This document shows, piece by piece, positions 17,391 to 25,030 of a DNA stretch of 64,000 nt. The notes under the pieces are model-generated. The model did no database searches. It was not told the origin of the DNA and saw only the letters and a program-made list of their open reading frames with translations. The stretch spans positions 1 to 64,000 of the forward strand of contig CBDBCU010000002.1 in the NCBI GenBank assembly GCA_965203435.1, written 5' to 3'. The first letter of the stretch is position 1, and each line of letters begins with the position of its first letter. Position numbers and translations under genes: made by a program. Source of the stretch: CBDBCU01 sp965203435 (lineage in GTDB: Bacteria > Chloroflexota > Dehalococcoidia > Lucifugimonadales > UBA3495).

Positions 17391-17597
17391 CTAACGGGCC
17401 TGGCTTTCCGCCTGAAAGCCGGCGTCCCGGTGGCCGCCATCGCAGAAGGGCTTGTTGGCGGAAGCCCCGCAACGGCACAGGGAAACCCACTGCCCCTCGG
17501 GAACAGCGTAGTTGTTGCCGGCCTGATCCACGATTTCGATGGGGCCGGTGACCCGGTTCGGGCCATTGGCCCGGATTTCGATTTTGACATCAGCCAT
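17391..17597 (-). CDS. CDGSH iron-sulfur domain protein
   Basis: 68 residues from ATG 17597, chosen because GGAGGATAAATCTT precedes it. The motif C-R-C-G-A-S-x3-P-F-C-D-G-G-H (residues ~41-56) is the 3Cys-1His ligand set of a CDGSH-type [2Fe-2S] cluster. Bacterial single-domain versions are small cytosolic redox or Fe-S handling proteins. The N-terminal IEIRANGPNRVTGPIEI strand is also common in the family. It stands near fmdB-like and SelW-like genes but not in an operon with them. Confidence 0.9.
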   Translation of the reverse strand: MADVKIEIRANGPNRVTGPIEIVDQAGNNYAVPEGQWVSLCRCGASANKPFCDGGHRDAGFQAESQAR

Positions 17598-17757
17598 AAG
17601 ATTTATCCTCCCCGATAAATGTTGCTGGACTGGCATCGCGGCCGGCGGTGCCCCGGAGCGAATGGTATCCGCGCCGGCCGCCAGCGGCCGGCCCGCCAGC
17701 AACGGCTAGTTTGCCACCGGGATAAGGGAGTGTCAAGGGGCTGACGGACAACCGGGT

Positions 17758-17991
17758 CTAGTGACCGCAACCGCAGCCGCCACCGCAGCAACCCCCGCCG
17801 GGCAGCGGCGGCAGGTTCAGCGGGCTGCTATCGCTGCCGTAGCCCGCCCCGGCCGAAATAGCCGCAAAGACCGATATAGCCCGCTTAGCCGGCAGTTCGC
17901 AGCGGGGGCAGTCGGCCCCGACGGCGCTCATCGGCTGGAGTTTGTCAAACCGGTGGTTACAGATAGGGCAATGGTATTCATAGAGGGGCAT
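17758..17991 (-). CDS. FmdB-family zinc ribbon protein
   Basis: 77 residues. MPLYEYHCPICNHRFD and CPRC form the CxxC...CxxC zinc ribbon of the FmdB putative regulatory family, usually located at residues 8-32. The tail is Gly/Cys-rich (GGGCCGGGCGCGH), which might bind metal. Start ATG 17991 after AGGAGGCGCC. Role of the family is not established. Confidence 0.85.
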   Translation of the reverse strand: MPLYEYHCPICNHRFDKLQPMSAVGADCPRCELPAKRAISVFAAISAGAGYGSDSSPLNLPPLPGGGCCGGGCGCGH

Positions 17992-18048
17992 AGGTGGGCG
18001 CCTCCTTTTTCTAATTTCGGCACGGTGCGGAATTTGGATAGACCGGGA

Positions 18049-20064
18049 TTACCTCTTGGGCATCCACCAGGGCTTGGGCGGCCGCACTCCTTGGTGTATA
18101 AATTCCTCTACCTCTTTCCGGTGCAGGACGGTTTTGCCGCCGATACTGGCATTTTCGTCAATCAGCGTCGAGGGAAAGTCCGCCCAGGGAATTTCCTTTC
18201 GCCCAAAAGCGTCCTTCTGTTCTTGCACGGCGATTCGGTTTCCCTTTTCCGGTATCCAGGAAATGGGCAGGTCGTTGCCTTTGCGCCGATAAAAGGCCGG
18301 GCTCAGGATTTCCCTCAGGATGCTTTGTACCCGGTCATAACGCCGGTCGGTATATTCGTACCAACCGACCGGTCGCCGCCACTCCGGAATCGGACCTTCC
18401 GTGAACTCGGCCATTATACCGGCAAGGACTTCGGTGGAAAGCCGCAGCCAGTCCTCCGGCAAGGGATTATTTTCCAGACGCTCGATAATTTCGGAAGCGT
18501 AACGCCGGTAGAGATGTCCGGTTAAGCCGCGTCGAATATCGCGGACGCTGCCATCCAGCTCTTGGCGCAACTTCTCCTTGTAGGCGGCCAGGCCGGTAGT
18601 CGTGTAAATCATCAAGCTGCGCTTGACCACTTCGTCGGGAAAGGAATGAGGGTCGGCGTTCATGGAGAGGATAAACCCGGGGTATTCGGGTACGCCCGGC
18701 AAAAGTTCATCCTTAATCATATCTTTGCCGTGCCGGGTAAAGGCACTGCGGCCGATGTCATCGAAAAACACGGGAAACCGCCGGTAGCCGTGTTGCAGGG
18801 CTTCCAGTTTCTTGGTCTGAAACTCCCGTTTCGGGATGGGGGATATGTTCACCAGCCCGAACATAGAGGTCAGCAGGGTGTCAACCAGACTGGTTTTCCC
18901 ACAGTGGGATTTGCCAAAGACTATGGCAAACAGGGGATAACGGATCAGGTCGGCGTCTCTCAAGGCCGCCAAACCCCGGACATCGCACATAAAAGGGCTG
19001 AAATACAGCCAGGAGGACAGGATGAAGTAGTCTTGCTGAAGGCGCGGCACATCGCCCTCAAAAGCGCTCGCGTAGTTCGCAAAGAACTCGTTCATCAACT
19101 TGACGTCGGCCGCTACGCAGTCGGCATCCCACTGCAAGGAAAAGGCATTGCCGGAGAGTATGGCCGTGCGCTCCTCCCGGTTGATGGAGAAATAGCGGTT
19201 ATCCGCTTCTGCGCTGGACTTGACCAAGTGGATGCGTTTTATGGTCTCCCGGATTTGCGGGGTGATGGCTATGTTGCCGTTGACCCTGGCTGAGGCGGCG
19301 ATGGGGTCAATGCGGGGCGCGATGACCGCGGCCAGCTTTTCAATCCTTTCCGCTTGCTGAACGGAAGGGATTGCTTCTCTCGGGGGCGGCAGGATAAGAA
19401 CAGTGCCGGAGTTCTCCGACACTACCGGAGTTTCGGCTAGGTCAATCTCCTTCTCGATAATCCGCTCCTCGGGCAAAGGGATTTCATCGGATGCGTCATC
19501 TCGAATCTTATCGTACATCCGATTATAGATTTGCCAAGCGGTCGCGTCGTTGTCAAAAACCTGGAGGGTTTCCGGCTGTTTGCCGGAAAAGGCCAACTCG
19601 GAGAGATTTGCCGAGCCCACCATAACGCGAGTGTTGCTGTCGCTGAAGTTGGACAGCAAATATATCTTGGCGTGGGAGCTGTATTCGCGCATAATGCGGA
19701 AACGCGCTTGCCCGGCGCTAACCCTTTTCAGGATTTCCACGTGCCGGGCGTCCTCCATGCCCATTATGGCGGCGCGGACATCCTCAGTGACGATTTTCTG
19801 GAAGCTGAGGATCTCCTTGAGTTGGTGCAGGACCCGCTCGCTGCCGAATACGCACTCCACATCAGTGAAGTCGTGGCTCGTGAGTATTTTGTGGATGGCG
19901 GGAACGCTGGCGGAGTAGGTGAGAATCCGGATCTTTTCGTACCCGGCAAAGACGGAATCCCAGTCAGCGTCCTCCTCGCTCAAAGCGCGGGCCTTGACTA
20001 TTCGCAGACCACTGCCCTTGTCCAAGGCAAGGCTGGACTGATTTTGGGAATTAGACGCTTTCAC
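18049..20064 (-). CDS. PLD-like nuclease fused to a P-loop ATPase
   Basis: Large two-part protein. The frame is open from ATG 20157, but a good promoter lies at 20122-20150 inside that extension, so GTG 20064 is the likely start (about 671 aa). The N-terminal third holds a phospholipase D-like nuclease signature: SSHAKIYLLSN (HxK) followed by VMVGSANLSELAFSGKQ. The C-terminal half has Walker A GKSHCGKTS, Walker B FPVFFDD and a sensor-like SMNAD, like primase/helicase-type AAA ATPases. Its bases look less GC-rich than the neighbours, suggesting transfer. PLD-ATPase combinations occur among anti-phage genes, but I cannot match this to a named system. Confidence 0.75.
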   Translation of the reverse strand: MKASNSQNQSSLALDKGSGLRIVKARALSEEDADWDSVFAGYEKIRILTYSASVPAIHKILTSHDFTDVECVFGSERVLHQLKEILSFQKIVTEDVRAAIMGMEDARHVEILKRVSAGQARFRIMREYSSHAKIYLLSNFSDSNTRVMVGSANLSELAFSGKQPETLQVFDNDATAWQIYNRMYDKIRDDASDEIPLPEERIIEKEIDLAETPVVSENSGTVLILPPPREAIPSVQQAERIEKLAAVIAPRIDPIAASARVNGNIAITPQIRETIKRIHLVKSSAEADNRYFSINREERTAILSGNAFSLQWDADCVAADVKLMNEFFANYASAFEGDVPRLQQDYFILSSWLYFSPFMCDVRGLAALRDADLIRYPLFAIVFGKSHCGKTSLVDTLLTSMFGLVNISPIPKREFQTKKLEALQHGYRRFPVFFDDIGRSAFTRHGKDMIKDELLPGVPEYPGFILSMNADPHSFPDEVVKRSLMIYTTTGLAAYKEKLRQELDGSVRDIRRGLTGHLYRRYASEIIERLENNPLPEDWLRLSTEVLAGIMAEFTEGPIPEWRRPVGWYEYTDRRYDRVQSILREILSPAFYRRKGNDLPISWIPEKGNRIAVQEQKDAFGRKEIPWADFPSTLIDENASIGGKTVLHRKEVEEFIHQGVRPPKPWWMPKR

Positions 20065-20121
20065 TTGCCTTACTCTGCCTTTGACCGAGATCGCAGATAA
20101 AAGGGAACGCTGACTTGAAAG

Positions 20122-20150
20122 AATGTACCTTACTGAATTGGTATTGTCAA
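20122..20150 (-). promoter_or_regulatory. Sigma-70 promoter of the PLD-ATPase gene
   Basis: On the minus strand TTGACA (20145-20150), 17 bases, TACATT (20122-20127); predicted start near 20115. Confidence 0.6.
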
Positions 20151-20167
20151 GCGGCAACTGTCAGTGC

Positions 20168-20857
20168 CTACCCCGCCCGCCGCTGATAAACCACATAGCC
20201 GCCGCCGGCCGCCGTCAGGGCCGCCGCGCCGGCCGCCGCCGTCAACGCTACCCGCATGGTGGCGTCAAACCAGAAACCCAGGGGAAACATTAGCAGCAGA
20301 TAGTCGGTGCGGGGGTTCAGCTGCCACAGGTCGTTGGCGAAACTGATGCGGTGAAAGAGCAGAAACAGGGTGTCAAAGCCAATCAGGGCAAAGCCGCCAA
20401 TCGCCGCCAGCAAACCCAGGGTGGTCAAACCGCCGGCCAGCAGCCACCGGGCCAAGGCGGGGACAAAAGCCTTGCCCCGGCAGATGAAGCCGGCCGCCAT
20501 CGCCGCCAGCAGATACAACCCGGCTATCGCCGCCCCGGCGTAAGTTCCCCAAATCAGCCGCTTGACATCCCTCATGTGGGCCACTTCCCGGGCATTGAAC
20601 AAATCCCGTTCCAACCCGAAAACGGCGGCGCGGACTTGCAACGGCTCCTGGCCGGAATTAAAATAGCGGCGCAAATCCGCCCCTACCCGCTCCAGGTCGG
20701 CGGCGGTTATCCCGGTGTAAAGGGCAATATCGTAGCGGACAAAGCCGCGCCGATACAGCCCGCCGTCATTCACCGCCCAGGCCACGCTGCCGGCAATCAG
20801 CAGCAGCGGCACCGCCACCACAAACAGCGCCGCCAAAACCGCCTTGACTCCGTTCAT
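20168..20857 (-). CDS. TIGR01906/DUF1461-family integral membrane protein
   Basis: 229 residues with four predicted membrane helices (residues ~5-28, 105-130, 137-160, 200-222). Family hallmarks: YTGITAADLERVGADLRRYF, HMRDVKRLI and FHRISFANDLWQLNPRTDYL LLMFP. The soluble segment between helices 1 and 2 is predicted outside. Start ATG 20857 after AAAGGAGGGGG. Function is unestablished; in other bacteria such proteins stand alone, as here. Confidence 0.85.
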   Translation of the reverse strand: MNGVKAVLAALFVVAVPLLLIAGSVAWAVNDGGLYRRGFVRYDIALYTGITAADLERVGADLRRYFNSGQEPLQVRAAVFGLERDLFNAREVAHMRDVKRLIWGTYAGAAIAGLYLLAAMAAGFICRGKAFVPALARWLLAGGLTTLGLLAAIGGFALIGFDTLFLLFHRISFANDLWQLNPRTDYLLLMFPLGFWFDATMRVALTAAAGAAALTAAGGGYVVYQRRAG

Positions 20858-20937
20858 TCCCCCTCCTTTCTAATTCCGGGCCTTATCCGCCGCCGCCGTT
20901 GCTCAGCAGTATATCGGAAAGCCGCAATCATTCTACT

Positions 20938-21029
20938 ATGTCATTCCGAGCGTAGCCGAGGAATCTGAAATGACTGCCCTTGATCCATTTCAAGACCTTT
21001 AGATTCCTCGGCTACGCTCGGAATGACAT
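20938..21029. repeat. R4 element
   Basis: Third R4 copy, same direction as the 12721 copy but with a diverged interior (ATCCATTTCAAGACC). It separates divergent genes. Confidence 0.8.
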
Positions 21030-21082
21030 AGAGGATGGTTGCAATGCCATCCCCGCCCGTTGCACAATCGCCGCCGCCGGGT

Positions 21083-21088
21083 TATAAT
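21083..21088 (+). promoter_or_regulatory. -10 element of mazG, nearly leaderless
   Basis: TATAAT ends 8 bases before ATG 21096, so the transcript would start at or next to the start codon. Confidence 0.5.
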
Positions 21089-21095
21089 GCCCGCT

Positions 21096-21908
21096 ATGAG
21101 CAGCGAACCTTTTGCCAATCCGATTCCCGGCGGCGACCGGGGCGATTTCCGCACTTTGACGGAGCTGGTAGCCCGGCTGCGCGCCCCCGGCGGCTGTCCC
21201 TGGGATCGGGAACAGACCCACGAATCCCTGAAACGCCATCTGTTGGAGGAGTGTTACGAGGCGTTGGAGGCCATTGATCGCGGCGAGCCGGCGTTGCTGG
21301 CCGAGGAGTTGGGCGATTTGCTGGTACAGGTGGCTTTTCACGCCGACATTGCCCGGGAAGCCGGCCACTTTACCCTGGCCGAAGTCATTGCCGGCGTCAA
21401 CGACAAGCTGATCCGCCGCCATCCCCATATTTTCGGCGCTGCGACCGCATCCGACGCCCGGACGGTGGAATTGAATTGGGAACAGCTGAAAGCCTAAGAG
21501 CGGGCGGAACAGGGTATCCGCCAATCGCCGGTAGAGGGCATCCCGGCGGATTTGCCGGCGTTGAGCTATGCCCAACTGATGCAGGATCGGGCGGGCAAGG
21601 CCGGTTTTGACTGGCCGGATTTGGCCGGGGTGCTGGACAAAGTGGCTGAGGAAGTGGCGGAATTGCGGCAAGCCGATACCGCCGCCGCCCGCCAGCACGA
21701 ATTGGGCGATTTGCTGCTGGTCATCGTCAACTTGGGCCGCTGGCTGGAAGTGCAAGCCGAGGATGCTTTGCGGCAGGCCAATGCCCGTTTCCGCCGCCGC
21801 TACTTGCAAATGGAACAACTGGCCGAACAGCGCGGCTTGGATTTTGCCCAACTGCCGCTGGACGATAAGGAAACCCTGTGGCAGGAAGCAAAAAAACTGG
21901 TAGGATAA
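21096..21908 (+). pseudogene. mazG: Nucleoside triphosphate pyrophosphohydrolase MazG, interrupted by an in-frame TAA
   Basis: Two MazG domains of the usual ~270-residue enzyme, which hydrolyses NTPs/dNTPs to monophosphates and pyrophosphate. The N-terminal domain has GGCPWDREQTHESL, LLEECYEALEAI and EELGDLLVQV; the C-terminal domain has VAEEVAELR and HELGDLLLV. The same frame runs throughout but contains TAA at 21495-21497, after NWEQLKA, where the family continues with KxERA-like sequence; ERAEQGIRQSPVEGIP follows immediately. One base (for example AAA or CAA to TAA) explains it. The second half may be made separately or the enzyme may be lost. Confidence 0.85.
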
Positions 21909-22021
21909 GGGGCGGCAAAACCAACCGGATAAGGCATCCGCGCCGGTAGGATAATACATCCGGTCATCCGGCAACCGGTTGCCGGATGACCGTCCTAAAC
22001 CACGGCAGAAAGGAGACAGCA

Positions 22022-22489
22022 ATGGACATTCTGAAGCGGCTGGCGGCCCTTTACCTGCTACTGATGGCGGCGGTAGTGGTATTCCTCTGGATTACCAGCG
22101 CCGTCTTTGACAACAGTTCCGGGGATTACCCTATGTGGCAGTTGGCGGACAAGTTTATGGGCTTTGCCGCCATTCCCCTGATGCTGCTGGTCAGCATCGT
22201 CCGCAAGGTGATGCTCTGCCGCCAGGAAAGGGCTGAAAACGGCGCGGCCGGCATCACCCGGAACTACTTGGAGACCAACCTGTCGCTGGCCGGAGCCATC
22301 GTCCTGACCATGTATTTCTACTGGAACTGGTTTCATTCCTTCTGGCCGATGAACGAACCTTGGCTGATTGAGGGTTCTCCCGTGCTGCTGCACATCCACC
22401 TCAGCTACTGGGGCTACATCCATCCCATATTCGTCCTGCTGAGCCTGTCCACCGCGTCCTTTTTGTGGCGCTGCGCCGGGCGGAAGTAG
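22022..22489 (+). CDS. Small four-helix membrane protein, hypothetical
   Basis: 155 residues, ATG 22022 after AAAGGAGACAGC. Four hydrophobic segments (about residues 7-28, 46-64, 90-108, 130-148). Aromatic motifs FYWNWFHSFWPMNEPW between helices 3 and 4 and an internal basic loop (RKVMLCRQERAENG) are the distinctive points. No family recognised. Upstream is an inverted repeat (CGGTCATCCGGCAACCGGTT.. region at 21959-21986). Confidence 0.7.
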   Translation: MDILKRLAALYLLLMAAVVVFLWITSAVFDNSSGDYPMWQLADKFMGFAAIPLMLLVSIVRKVMLCRQERAENGAAGITRNYLETNLSLAGAIVLTMYFYWNWFHSFWPMNEPWLIEGSPVLLHIHLSYWGYIHPIFVLLSLSTASFLWRCAGRK

Positions 22490-22575
22490 CGGCGTCGCGC
22501 CGGCAGCGCGGTGGATGGGTTGCCGAGGGCAATGGCCCTGATTTTCCCGTTTGGAGAAAAGGCCCTAAAAAGGGG

Positions 22576-22604
22576 TTGACAACCTGTTTTAAGGGTGGTA
22601 AAGT
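22576..22604 (+). promoter_or_regulatory. Promoter P1 of the tandem RNA unit
   Basis: TTGACA (22576-22581), 17 bases, TAAAGT (22599-22604); start predicted near 22611. Confidence 0.7.
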
Positions 22605-22610
22605 TGCCTT

Positions 22611-22665
22611 AATGTTCCCCACCCTCGGTTTGTCCTTGTCGACAAATTGACTGGTGGGGCTATTT
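22611..22665 (+). ncRNA. Structured RNA unit 1 upstream of the NYN gene
   Basis: Downstream of P1, 22617-22659 folds into an outer 7-bp stem (CCCCACC with GGTGGGG) and an inner 6-bp stem (TTTGTC with GACAAA) joined by an internal loop with CTC on one side and TGACT on the other. A further hairpin (GGGCTATTTCCCC / GGGGAAAATAGCCC) follows at 22658-22687. Unit 2 has the same design with different paired bases, which supports an RNA that works as structure. Confidence 0.6.
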
Positions 22666-22696
22666 CCCCAACGGGGAAAATAGCCCGAAAAAAGGG

Positions 22697-22725
22697 TTGA
22701 CAACCTTTATTGAGGGTGGTAAAGT
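22697..22725 (+). promoter_or_regulatory. Promoter P2 of the tandem RNA unit
   Basis: TTGACA (22697-22702), 17 bases, TAAAGT (22720-22725), exactly 121 bases after P1 and nearly identical to it through the spacer (GGGTGG). Confidence 0.7.
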
Positions 22726-22731
22726 TAGCTC

Positions 22732-22788
22732 AATGTTCCCCGCCCTCCGCCGGTTCTATTGACCGGCTGACTGGCGGGGGTTATTTTG
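22732..22788 (+). ncRNA. Structured RNA unit 2 / attenuator-like leader of the NYN gene
   Basis: Outer stem CCCCGCC (22738-22744) with GGCGGGG (22773-22779), inner stem GCCGGT (22749-22754) with ACCGGC (22762-22767), internal loop with CTC and TGACT conserved from unit 1, then TTATTTT. Compared with unit 1, an A-U pair is replaced by G-C in the outer stem and the whole inner stem is replaced by other complementary bases. The U-rich tail suggests a terminator or attenuator 20 bases before the NYN start. Confidence 0.6.
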
Positions 22789-22807
22789 TCTCTCTGCGGG
22801 ACGGATT

Positions 22808-23419
22808 ATGATCAATCCATTGAAACTTGCGGTATTCATTGACGCCCAGAATACTTACCGGGGCGCGAGGGACAGCTTTTTTCGTAATTCCGGTCCTTCG
22901 GTTAACGGTCAAGTTAGCCCAATGAAGTTGGGACTGTTACTCGAGTCTCGCGGCGGGCCTAACGGCGCTGTTTGCGTTTTAACCGATGTCCGGATTTATA
23001 CCGGCCGCCCCGACCCGCGCCGGGATCCGGAGACGTACGCCGCCCACATTAAGCAGTGCCAACAGTGGGAAACTGAAGGGGCTACGGTAATTTCCCGTCA
23101 GCTCCGATACCCGCGAAACTGGCCGGCGCAAAGGGCGCAGGAAAAAGGCATAGATGTTGCCCTGTCCGTGGATTTTGTTGCTATGGCGGTAGATGGTGAT
23201 TACGACGTGGGTGTAATAATGTCCACCGATACCGATATGCTGCCGGCTTTAGAGTTCACGATTAAACGTTATTCCGGGGAGCGGAACGTGGCTGTCGCGG
23301 CTTGGCGTAGTCAAAACAACACCTATCGGTTGCTCATACCCGGTTACAACCTCTGGTGTCATCATTTGTACCGAGCCGACTACGATGCCGTAGCGGACTT
23401 TACCAACTACAACCGCTAA
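22808..23419 (+). CDS. NYN-domain (PIN-like) putative ribonuclease
   Basis: 203 residues, ATG 22808. NYN/LabA-type signature: KLAVFIDAQN at the first strand (catalytic Asp12), KGIDVALSVDFVAMA and the later DVGVIMSTDTDMLPAL, giving the acidic residues of a PIN-like metal nuclease. The C-terminal part (LIPGYNLWCHHLY) is less conserved. Such proteins cleave RNA or sit in regulatory roles. It is preceded by two promoter-hairpin units and followed by an unrelated monooxygenase gene. Codon use appears less GC-rich than neighbours. Confidence 0.8.
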   Translation: MINPLKLAVFIDAQNTYRGARDSFFRNSGPSVNGQVSPMKLGLLLESRGGPNGAVCVLTDVRIYTGRPDPRRDPETYAAHIKQCQQWETEGATVISRQLRYPRNWPAQRAQEKGIDVALSVDFVAMAVDGDYDVGVIMSTDTDMLPALEFTIKRYSGERNVAVAAWRSQNNTYRLLIPGYNLWCHHLYRADYDAVADFTNYNR

Positions 23420-23482
23420 ACGCAGCCCGCCCGGTATCCTGAAACCGGTCAAAAAAACCTATTCTCAACCGAGCGCCGGCCA

Positions 23483-24697
23483 ATGCAATTGAAAGAAACG
23501 ATTACCCCGGACCTTACCGCCGCCCCGGATTTTCTGGCGGCCGCCCGCGCCCTGTCGCCGCAGATTTGCGCCGCCCGGACCGATATGGAGCAATTGCGCC
23601 GCATCCCGCCGGACTTGGCCGCCGCGGTCGCCGCCGCCGGGGCGCACCGCCTCTTTCTGCCGGCCAGTATGGGCGGGCCGCAGGCGGATCCGATCACCGC
23701 CTTTCGGGTGGTAGAGGAGCTGGCCCGGGCTGAGGGTTCCGTGGGCTGGTGCGCCCTGCTGTCTAATGGCGGCGCCCTGTTCACCGGCCACTTTGCCCCG
23801 GAAATCGGGCGGGAGATGTTCGGCTTTCCCCCGGATTTCCGCTGCGCCGGCTCTTTCCGGCCCGAGGGGGTAGCCCGTCCGGTGGATGGCGGCTATCGGG
23901 TCAACGGCCGGTGGGATTATGCCAGCGGCATCAGCAACGCCAACTGGCTGTTTATCAACTGCAAATTGGCCGACGCTGACGCCATCCCATCGGCCGCCGT
24001 CAACGCCGGCACCGGCCCGGCCGCCAGCGCCGCCACGGTGATGCTGTTCCTGCCGATAACCGATGCCACGGTGTACGATACCTGGCAGGTGGTGGGTTTG
24101 TGCGGCACCGGCAGCAACGATTTTGTGGTCGAGGAGGTCTTTGTGCCGGCGGAACGGACTTTCCGCCTGTATGCCCCGGCCCGGGAGCCGGGATTTCTGT
24201 ATCATCCCCGCACGATGCTTATCGCCATCTGGACGCTGGTTTCCGCCGTAGCTTTGGGCATTGCCCGGGGGGCGATGGAATCTTTCATTGAGTTGGCGGC
24301 CGCCACTGGCACTACCCTGTCCGCCACGCCCTTGCGGGAACGGCCGGCGGCGCAGGCCAAAGTGGGCGAAGCCGAGGCTATCATCAGCGGAGCGCGGGCC
24401 TATGTGCTGGATGCCGTGGGCCGGGCTTGGGATAATTTCCGCCCGGATTTGCCGCTGCCCTGCCCGGAACTGGCCCAGGCCCGGTTAGCCATCACCCACT
24501 CCATCCACGAATCGGCCCGGGCGGTGGATTTGCTTTTCCACGCCGCCGGCACCAATGCCATCCACCGCCGCTATGGATTGGAACGGCGCTTTCGGGATGC
24601 CCATGTGGTGATGCAGCACGGCGCCGGCTTGCCGGCCAACTACGAATCCGGCGGCCAAGCCCTACTGGGCCTGCCGCCCAAAGACCCGGGCTGGTAA
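23483..24697 (+). CDS. Acyl-CoA dehydrogenase-like flavin monooxygenase (HsaA/HpaB type)
   Basis: 404 residues with the acyl-CoA dehydrogenase fold. The N-terminal ARTDMEQLRRIPPDLAAAVAAAGAHRL and GGPQADPITAFRVVEELARAEGSVGW, the middle YASGISNANWLFINC and the C-terminal AGTNAIHRRYGLERRFRDAHV point to group D two-component monooxygenases or pigment-type hydroxylases, which use reduced flavin from a reductase, rather than a true acyl-CoA dehydrogenase. No reductase is adjacent. Start ATG 23483, substrate unknown. Confidence 0.8.
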   Translation: MQLKETITPDLTAAPDFLAAARALSPQICAARTDMEQLRRIPPDLAAAVAAAGAHRLFLPASMGGPQADPITAFRVVEELARAEGSVGWCALLSNGGALFTGHFAPEIGREMFGFPPDFRCAGSFRPEGVARPVDGGYRVNGRWDYASGISNANWLFINCKLADADAIPSAAVNAGTGPAASAATVMLFLPITDATVYDTWQVVGLCGTGSNDFVVEEVFVPAERTFRLYAPAREPGFLYHPRTMLIAIWTLVSAVALGIARGAMESFIELAAATGTTLSATPLRERPAAQAKVGEAEAIISGARAYVLDAVGRAWDNFRPDLPLPCPELAQARLAITHSIHESARAVDLLFHAAGTNAIHRRYGLERRFRDAHVVMQHGAGLPANYESGGQALLGLPPKDPGW

Positions 24698-24704
24698 ATA
24701 ATTA

Positions 24705-24817
24705 ACATGGATAGACCGGATAGGCAGGATTTGCTTGTCTGTTGGGCAGGGTTCTCCGGGTCAGGAGAAACCGTCCTCAGCAGCCAACAAAATCCTGTCT
24801 ATCCGGTCTATCCATGT
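24705..24817. repeat. R2 element
   Basis: Complete copy 7 bases after the monooxygenase stop, arms with ATAGACCGGATAGGCAGGAT variants. Confidence 0.8.
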
Positions 24818-24919
24818 TAATTAAGGACGGGAAAGACGGTGGGGGGCGGCGGGAAAGACGGTTTCTATTGTGCGATTGCCCTGAGGGGGTTAGTAGGCCG
24901 GCAAAGACAATTGACCCGG

Positions 24920-25030
24920 CTACGGCCGGGCGGCCAGATATTGCGCCGCCCATTCCCGGGCCAAGCGGATGTCGATGCGCTGGTCAATGGGCGGTTTGCC
25001 ATAATACTTCCTCAGTTTCCGGTTAACCAT
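24920..25030 (-). CDS. Possible 36-aa protein at the end of the R-M operon
   Basis: ATG 25030 overlaps the stop of the endonuclease gene (ATGGTTAA), a coupling arrangement. The product starts MVNRKLRKYYGKPPIDQRID and ends EWAAQYLAARP. It is basic at the start and amphipathic at the end. No family recognised; it could be chance. Confidence 0.35.
   Translation of the reverse strand: MVNRKLRKYYGKPPIDQRIDIRLAREWAAQYLAARP

Noticed and set aside
22658..22687. GGGCTATTTCCCC/GGGGAAAATAGCCC hairpin as a standard terminator
   Set aside because: A purine run (GAAAAAAGG), not a T run, follows it on the plus strand, so it is kept only as part of the RNA unit.
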